This document shows positions 58,701 to 64,000 of a stretch of DNA of 64,000 nt, piece after piece; positions within the stretch are counted from its first letter, which is position 1; every line of letters begins with the position of its first letter. The DNA comes from an uncultured Oscillospiraceae bacterium (GTDB lineage Bacteria > Bacillota > Clostridia > Oscillospirales > Oscillospiraceae): positions 98,876 through 162,875 of the forward strand of contig CANQVO010000005.1 of assembly GCA_947627325.1 (NCBI GenBank). The letters run 5' to 3'. Below the pieces are notes generated by a model. It was not told where the DNA came from and did no database searches. It saw only the letters and a list, made by a program, of their open reading frames with translations. The position numbers and the translations under genes are program-made.

Positions 58701-61700
58701 CTACAACTCCATCAAGGAGCATAACCCCGACAGTCTGGTACTGTATCAGGTGGGGGACTTCTTTGAGTTGTACGGAGGGCTTGAGGGTGAGGACGCACAT
58801 ATCGCGGCGACGGCACTCAATCTGACCCTGACCAAGCGCAATATCCCCGAATATGGCCGCGTGTCCATGTGCGGTTTTCCTGTTCATGCGTTGGAGGACA
58901 ATGTGGTGCGGCTGACCGCTGCGGGGTATGACGTAATCGTGGCGTCGCTGGGAGATAACCGGCATAAGATCACCGCTATTCCCGCCGCACCTACGGAGAA
59001 AGCCAAGCGTCTTATCAATGAGTTTTGTGAAAGAGCGTATAACCGCCCCGCCGATTTCTCCGATCTGCGCCATGTTGACCTTGCCTTTGGCAGTACCAGC
59101 GACAGCGAGCATTCTGTTGAGGTCAGCGCCGACCTGATCGGCTTCCGCTTGATCTACCAGGTAGACGGCGAGGCGGCTGCGTCCATTCAATGCCACGATA
59201 TGGATGATTTGACTGGGCTTCTTGCTAACCTTGACTTTGACGAGATGATCGCCTTTGCCGAGGACGAGCACAAAAAGCAAAAGGAGCAGAGCCGCCAGGA
59301 ACAGCCCGCCGACGATACCGCTCTGCCCCATGAGCGTTTTACCGTTATTGAAACGGAGGGCGGTTACGCCGTATGGGACGACGTTCAAGGCGGTATTTAT
59401 GTGGATAGCGAGGGCATCCGGGAGGAATTTACCAGCGAATGGCAGGCCGAGGACTATCTGAAGCAGGTCAAACGGGCCGCAGCGGAAAAGAGCGCCGGAA
59501 GTTCAGCGGATGGCCGCAGCTCTAACGGAGATATACCCTCACCGCAGACACAGCCCCGCCGTTATCAGGTGGTAGTTTACCACCACATCGAAAACGGCAT
59601 GGACGAAAAGCGGGAATATGAAACGCTGCAAGAAGCGGAAAATGTGGCGAGAGGCTACGTTGACGGCACGTTGGAGGACGACGGCTTTGCCTATGAGGGC
59701 GCGGCGGTGTACGACCTGCTGGAAAGAAAATGGATCTCCGTCATTGGAAATTTCCCGGTGCCGGAAACCCCTGCCGAAAAAGAGGAAGTTCTGCCGCCAC
59801 CCACAGCTCAACACAAGGGTGTGGAGAAGGTAGCGGAGTATCAGTTCGACCAGGATCGCATTGTTATCTTCCAATACCCCAACGGCCAATTTTATAATCA
59901 TTACGGCTTTGATGAACAGCGCGGTTTTTCCAACGCGACAGCGGGCGGCTTTGATACCTTTGAAGAAGCTGAAAAAGCATTGTATTCCCACCGGCCCAAG
60001 GCAGAAAAGGTTTTGGAACCTGCTGAAAAAGCAGTAGACACAGAAAAGGGCACGGAAGGTTTAGCAGATGGGCGTGGCCCGGATAATAATGAGCCACCGC
60101 TGCCCCCGCCCGCGCCCCGGCATAGGGCCAAGGTGTCCCCCTTTGTCCTCCATCCCGAAATTCCCACCGCAGACCGGCATGAGTACCACATCACCGATGA
60201 CACCATCGGCGTGGGGACACCGGGGGAGCGTTTCAACAACAACGTCCGGGCTATCCGCCTGCTGAAAAACCTGGAAGGCGAGAACCGCTTTGCCACGCCG
60301 GAGGAACAGGCGGTATTGGCGCAGTATGTGGGCTGGGGCGGTCTGGCTGACTGCTTTGACGAACGGCACAGCAAGTACGCCGAGCTGAAAGCCTTGCTGG
60401 ACGAGGACGAATACGCCGCCGCCAGGGAATCCACCCTCACCGCCTTTTACACCCCGCCCGTGGTCATCCGCTCCATTTATCAGGCATTGGAGAACATGGG
60501 CTTCAAGACCGGCAATCTGCTGGAACCGTCCTGCGGCATTGGCAACTTCATCGGTATGCGCCCGGATGATCTGGCCGACTCCAAAATCTACGGCATAGAG
60601 TTGGACGGTATCAGCGGACGCATCGCCCAGCAGCTCTATCAAAAATCCTCCATCGCTGTCCAGGGGTTTGAGAAAACAGACCTCCCGGACAGCTTTTTTG
60701 ACGCCGCCATCGGCAACGTGCCTTTTGGCAGTTTCAAGGTATCGGATAAGCGGTATGACAAGCACAATTTCCTGATCCATGACTATTTCTTTGCCCGGAC
60801 GCTGGATAAGGTCAGACCGGGCGGCATCGTCGCCTTTGTCACCAGCAAGGGCACCATGGACAAGGAGAACCCCAACGTCCGAAAGTATATCGCGCAGCGG
60901 GCCGATCTGCTGGGGGCTATCCGCCTGCCCAACAACACGTTCAAGGACGCCGCTGGCACAGAGGTGACCAGCGACATCCTGTTTTTGCAGAAGCGGGACG
61001 CCCTTGTCAGCGAGGAACCGGCTTGGGTACACCTGAACACCGATGAAAACGGGCTGAAAATGAATCAGTATTTCATCGACCACCCGGAGATGGTGATGGG
61101 CGAAATGCGGGAGGTCAGCGGCCCCTACGGGCCAGAAACCGCCTGCCTACCCCGCGAGGGGCAAGACCTGGGCGAACAGCTCAACGCCGCCATCCAGAAC
61201 ATCCAAGGCTCTATTACCGAGTATGTGCTGGACGACCCGGAAGCGGAGGGCGAGGACAAATCCATTCCCGCCGACCCGGAGGTGCGGAATTTCAGCTACA
61301 CCGTGGTGGACGGTCAGGTGTACTACCGGGAAAACAGTCGGATGAACCCGGTGGAGGCATCGGTGACAGCGGCGAACCGCATCAAGGGGCTGATCGGCAT
61401 CCGGGACTGTGTGCGGACGCTCATTGAGTATCAGACCGAGGACTGGCCCGCCGAGGATATTCAGGCCCAGCAAAAAAAGCTCAATGCTCTTTATGACGCT
61501 TTTGCGGCGAAATACGGGCGTATCAACTCCCGCGCCAACAGCGCCGCGTTCAGCATGGACAGCGCCTACTTTCTGCTGTCCTCCCTGGAAGTGCTGGACG
61601 ATGAACGGAACTTTGTCCGCAAGGCGGATATGTTCACCAAGCGTACCATCAAGCAGAAGGTAGTCGTCACCAGCGTAGACACCGCGTCCGAGGCCCTGGC

Positions 61701-63357
61701 CGTGTCACTGGCTGAAAAGGCAAGGGTGGATATGCCCTTTATGATGGAACTGACCGGCAAGACCGAACAGGAGGTATATGCCGATCTGAACGGCGTGATC
61801 TTCCTGAACCCCATGCACGGATATGGCGGCAGCACAGAGGAAAAATACCTCACCGCCGATGAATACCTCTCCGGCAATGTGCGGGAGAAGCTGGAATGGG
61901 CAAAGCGGAGCGCCGAACAGTACCCGGAGGACTATACCGCCAATGTGGAAGCCCTGGAACGGGTGCAGCCGGTTGACCTGACCGCCAGCGAGATTTCCGT
62001 GCGGCTGGGAGCCGACTGGCTCCCCGTCGAGGTTGTCCAGCAATTCATGTATGAGCTGTTTGACACACCCAATTACGCACAGTGGAATATCAAAGTCCAC
62101 CATTCCCGTATGACCCGTGACTGGAACATTGAGGGTAAATCCTACGACAAGAGCAACATCAGGGCACACAACACCTACGGCACCAGCCGGATCAACGGTT
62201 ACAAGATCATTGAGGAAACCTTGAATCTGCGGGACGTGCGGATTTTTGATTACGTTGAAGATGCCGAAGGAAAGAGAACCCCCGTCCTGAACAAGAAAGA
62301 AACCGCCATCGCCCAGGGCAAACAGGAGCTTATCAAGCAGGCGTTCCAAGACTGGATTTGGAAAGACCCGGCCCGGAGAGAACGCCTGACGCGGCTCTAT
62401 AACGACAAGTTCAACAGCACCCGGCCCCGCGAGTACGACGGGAGCCACCTGAACTTTGTGGGCATGAACCCGGAGATCACCCTGCGGCCCCATCAGGTGA
62501 ACGCCATCGCCCATATCCTCTACGGCGGGAATACCCTGCTGGCCCATGTGGTGGGGGCGGGCAAGACCTTTGAAATGGTGGCAGCGGCACAGGAGAGCAA
62601 ACGGCTGGGCCTGTGCCAAAAGAGCCTGTTCGTTGTCCCCAACCACCTGACGGAGCAGTGGGCGGCGGAGTATTTGCAGCTCTATCCCTCCGCCAACATC
62701 CTGGTAGCAACGAAAAAGGACTTTGAAACTAAAAATCGAAAGCGGTTTTGTGGCCGAATTGCCACCGGGGACTATGACGCCATCATCATCGGGCACTCGC
62801 AGTTTGAGAAAATCCCGGTGAGCATAGAGCGCCAGCGGTATCTTCTGGAGCAGCAGCGGCGGGACGTTTTGGACGGTATTGCGGAGCTGAAAGCCAACCA
62901 CGGGGAACGGTTTTCCATCAAGCAGATGGAACGCACCAGGAAATCCATTGACGCCAAGCTGGAAAAGCTGAACGACCAAAGCCGTAAGGATGATGTGGTC
63001 ACGTTTGAGGAATTGGGCGTTGACCGCATCTTCATTGACGAGGCACATTATTACAAAAACCTCGCGTCCTTTTCTAAAATGCGGAACGTGGGCGGCATCA
63101 GCCAGACGGAGGCGCAGAAGTCCAGCGACCTCTATATGAAGTGCCGCTATCTGGACGAGTTGACCGGGGGCCGGGGCGTTATTTTTGCCACAGGCACCCC
63201 TATCTCCAACACAATGGTAGAGATGTATACCATGCAGAAATACTTGCAGTACGGATTGCTGGAGCAAAAGGAACTGCTTCATTTTGACGCATGGGCGTCC
63301 ACGTTTGGGGAAACCGTCACCGCTATGGAGCTGGCCCCGGAGGGCTATAATTTTTGA
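55777..63357 (+). CDS. Giant methyltransferase-SNF2 helicase of ICEs (LtrC-like), 3' end lost to an insertion
   Basis: 2526 residues. GTG start with AGGAGG. Order: N-terminal large-polyprotein domain (about 1-265); Gly/Asp/Arg-rich disordered region (about 270-400) that coincides with a TnpV-like gene in another frame; linker domains; a MutS-I-like domain (about 970-1065, FELYGGLEGEDAHIAATALNL); an N6-adenine methyltransferase-like domain (EPSCGIGN at about 1583, with VPF replacing NPPF); and an SNF2-type ATPase with Walker A GAGKT (about 2260), DEAH (about 2421) and ATGTPISN. The frame then stops at EGYNF, before helicase motifs IV-VI, where another element starts. So the helicase is probably inactive or altered. 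Confidence 0.92.
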   Translation: MAKKLESIVRLAAQTAHQISANSGNYMAFLTTAAHNFKYNFRDQLLIYAQKPDATACAQIDFWNKYGRWVNRGTTGIALLVDTDRGYKLRHVFDMSDTNSREGRTIPIWQMKPQYEGPVAEALENSYGEFADKSDFAECLLQTAKVIVEDNFGDYYTELCRVKEGSLLEELDDLNTEQWFKGLLENSVAYIMLTRCGIDPQEYFSGEDFAHVFDFNTPETLSILGGAVSDISEMPLREIASTVRNLYREEQEQNRTFAGNADRRYNGGRTSERSVGHGADVQNRGRLSTAQPGSAGGPEGRKIWDAAAQLPSDAQERLLHGDAVERQTERPSGEDRPGGHQDGGAADGADGAGTGRDGGTESVRRDEVGGHDEQHQGSGGGSGADGAGLHRRVSGTLPTGEEPPQAPIDWTAVGPTGLKISHHDFNARSEVPYYHEDSEKTELLRTCDALKNDRVEIAAFFAEHSDNKERGDFIKAFFDNTLIEKILENGQRAGYCAWDDVLHIWRGSWQKPEKEVYLRWPSVADTIYGMILLDKWLDPDERPLPSEAEQISFIEQAEAEKASAFTIPQEAIDYILCGGSGISQGKYRILEQFQKNEGKQENIKFLRDEYGVGGHSDAIPGSGYWEDHDGKGITISRDYGDPDGKFLLSWAKVEKRIGELIAADRYLNRAEKEYYPAYQAQVEEREARWRIADEIRSIIDDYVDFKTQLGEKEQCAEALFARTCTHSFGVGDKKNYVLTMEGSFVLPTLRDAMQTIIEDNTHLTERCEAMLAELNGPLAAPLEPTYEELNPPPPPKKEYRFALGDTVYLGAQEYELLAFDEQTVRLFDPAFPIFNKELPREEFDRLLAENPLNDRLLRLVEDVPPAVDTVEPDIPGYDLGFGHLGNGVTVWNRLELRDGDYKTIAHIAPDRTVTYYEDGLPEDVLAQIEEFAATSTMTISATQDAPVFSTPPLVREPAVTPVPQPVPDSGRFWDAYNSIKEHNPDSLVLYQVGDFFELYGGLEGEDAHIAATALNLTLTKRNIPEYGRVSMCGFPVHALEDNVVRLTAAGYDVIVASLGDNRHKITAIPAAPTEKAKRLINEFCERAYNRPADFSDLRHVDLAFGSTSDSEHSVEVSADLIGFRLIYQVDGEAAASIQCHDMDDLTGLLANLDFDEMIAFAEDEHKKQKEQSRQEQPADDTALPHERFTVIETEGGYAVWDDVQGGIYVDSEGIREEFTSEWQAEDYLKQVKRAAAEKSAGSSADGRSSNGDIPSPQTQPRRYQVVVYHHIENGMDEKREYETLQEAENVARGYVDGTLEDDGFAYEGAAVYDLLERKWISVIGNFPVPETPAEKEEVLPPPTAQHKGVEKVAEYQFDQDRIVIFQYPNGQFYNHYGFDEQRGFSNATAGGFDTFEEAEKALYSHRPKAEKVLEPAEKAVDTEKGTEGLADGRGPDNNEPPLPPPAPRHRAKVSPFVLHPEIPTADRHEYHITDDTIGVGTPGERFNNNVRAIRLLKNLEGENRFATPEEQAVLAQYVGWGGLADCFDERHSKYAELKALLDEDEYAAARESTLTAFYTPPVVIRSIYQALENMGFKTGNLLEPSCGIGNFIGMRPDDLADSKIYGIELDGISGRIAQQLYQKSSIAVQGFEKTDLPDSFFDAAIGNVPFGSFKVSDKRYDKHNFLIHDYFFARTLDKVRPGGIVAFVTSKGTMDKENPNVRKYIAQRADLLGAIRLPNNTFKDAAGTEVTSDILFLQKRDALVSEEPAWVHLNTDENGLKMNQYFIDHPEMVMGEMREVSGPYGPETACLPREGQDLGEQLNAAIQNIQGSITEYVLDDPEAEGEDKSIPADPEVRNFSYTVVDGQVYYRENSRMNPVEASVTAANRIKGLIGIRDCVRTLIEYQTEDWPAEDIQAQQKKLNALYDAFAAKYGRINSRANSAAFSMDSAYFLLSSLEVLDDERNFVRKADMFTKRTIKQKVVVTSVDTASEALAVSLAEKARVDMPFMMELTGKTEQEVYADLNGVIFLNPMHGYGGSTEEKYLTADEYLSGNVREKLEWAKRSAEQYPEDYTANVEALERVQPVDLTASEISVRLGADWLPVEVVQQFMYELFDTPNYAQWNIKVHHSRMTRDWNIEGKSYDKSNIRAHNTYGTSRINGYKIIEETLNLRDVRIFDYVEDAEGKRTPVLNKKETAIAQGKQELIKQAFQDWIWKDPARRERLTRLYNDKFNSTRPREYDGSHLNFVGMNPEITLRPHQVNAIAHILYGGNTLLAHVVGAGKTFEMVAAAQESKRLGLCQKSLFVVPNHLTEQWAAEYLQLYPSANILVATKKDFETKNRKRFCGRIATGDYDAIIIGHSQFEKIPVSIERQRYLLEQQRRDVLDGIAELKANHGERFSIKQMERTRKSIDAKLEKLNDQSRKDDVVTFEELGVDRIFIDEAHYYKNLASFSKMRNVGGISQTEAQKSSDLYMKCRYLDELTGGRGVIFATGTPISNTMVEMYTMQKYLQYGLLEQKELLHFDAWASTFGETVTAMELAPEGYNF
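56606..56956 (+). CDS. tnpV: TnpV-like transposon protein, overprinted inside the giant gene
   Basis: 116 residues in the +1 frame relative to the giant ORF, fully inside it. It begins MELTYRTEGDYQLPNLEAPE and continues GKYGMLRRSYLRTHRNGYYTGM, then EIDREATKMVERLTAQMAREQGV and MKWVGMMNNIKAAAEEVALTEL, matching TnpV of Tn4451-like elements as I recall them. AAAGGAG lies 8 bases before ATG, so it is probably translated by itself. The host frame stays open across the whole region. TnpV has no proven function; it is basic and helical and may bind DNA. Confidence 0.85.
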   Translation: MELTYRTEGDYQLPNLEAPEAPKVGKYGMLRRSYLRTHRNGYYTGMQLSGRLNAHLEKIDREATKMVERLTAQMAREQGVTEELKASDEMKWVGMMNNIKAAAEEVALTELVYTDV

Positions 63358-63424
63358 GGATGATGAAATCGTACTTTTCTAAATGAAAAAAGACGGTCAA
63401 AGGCGGTTTCGAGGTTTCCGAAAA

Positions 63425-63446
63425 TTTTTCAAAGTTTTTTGAAAAA
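63425..63446. repeat. Inverted repeat near the left end of the second element
   Basis: TTTTTCAAA and TTTGAAAAA with a 4-base loop, inside the 195-base AT-rich leader of the recombinase gene. May be a recombinase binding site or regulatory stem. Confidence 0.6.
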
Positions 63447-63484
63447 CAGTTCCGCTTAGACCCCCTGTTTTCTCCTATTGGTGA

Positions 63485-64000
<516 letters not shown>

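Noticed and set aside
39096..63357. Conjugation machinery (relaxase, VirD4, VirB4) inside the element
   Set aside because: All frames in this span were checked for large ATPases and relaxase motifs; none was found, so these genes are not claimed.

Overview
The window reads as a chromosome segment of a GC-rich gut Clostridia species of the Oscillospiraceae/Flavonifractor type, carrying one end of a large mobile element. This placement is an inference from GC-rich coding sequence, monoderm cell-wall genes (MreC, MreD, PBP2, D-Ala-D-Ala carboxypeptidase, an SLH-domain protease), frequent GTG/TTG starts behind strong Shine-Dalgarno sites, Mn-dependent pyrophosphatase with CBS domains, and a hexuronate TRAP locus. 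No rRNA or species marker is present.

Bases 1-28116 are mainly housekeeping. They hold a D,D-carboxypeptidase gene cut by the window start; a response regulator, gpsA and sensor kinase operon; an ABC importer of the SsuABC type; small Cys-rich and hypothetical genes; tRNA-Thr; an ECF sigma/anti-sigma pair; a divergent XRE regulator and acyl-CoA-synthetase-like gene around a perfect operator; a flavin reductase-like protein; and a lipoprotein. Then come a pyrophosphatase, an S41 protease with SLH repeats, and a long co-directional run zapA, U32 peptidase, dut, maf, mreC, mreD, PBP2, GH13 amylase and rluA. This run links cell division, wall elongation and nucleotide sanitation.

Bases 28166-29122 hold two tRNA-Ser genes and a BrnT/BrnA-type toxin-antitoxin pair bracketed by an 18-bp direct repeat of the tRNA 3' end, probably the remnant of a small tRNA-targeted island. 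Bases 29131-38313 are a hexuronate locus: KdgF-like cupin, GntR/FadR-type regulator, UxuB, UxuA and a DctPQM TRAP transporter on the minus strand, with a YcxB-like protein and UxaC on the plus strand. The divergent region carries a palindrome resembling the E. coli ExuR/UxuR operator. The genes give uptake and conversion of glucuronate to 2-keto-3-deoxygluconate.

From about 38.4 kb to the window end lies an integrative conjugative-type element: parA-parB, a surface cassette (membrane protein, secreted sortase, transglutaminase-like protein, and a 2160-residue thioester/Cna-B adhesin ending exactly at LPRTGY), small element genes, an orphan PP-loop ATPase, two tandem 317-residue paralogues, and a giant polyvalent protein with methyltransferase and SNF2-helicase parts. 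That gene contains a complete TnpV-like gene in another frame. It is also broken at its 3' end by a second element that brings a serine recombinase and continues past the window. No conjugation ATPase, coupling protein or relaxase lies inside the window.

The strongest leads are the TnpV/helicase dual-coded region, the split sorting signal of the surface cassette, the recombinase element nested in the helicase, the tRNA-bounded BrnTA segment, and the structured region upstream of parA.
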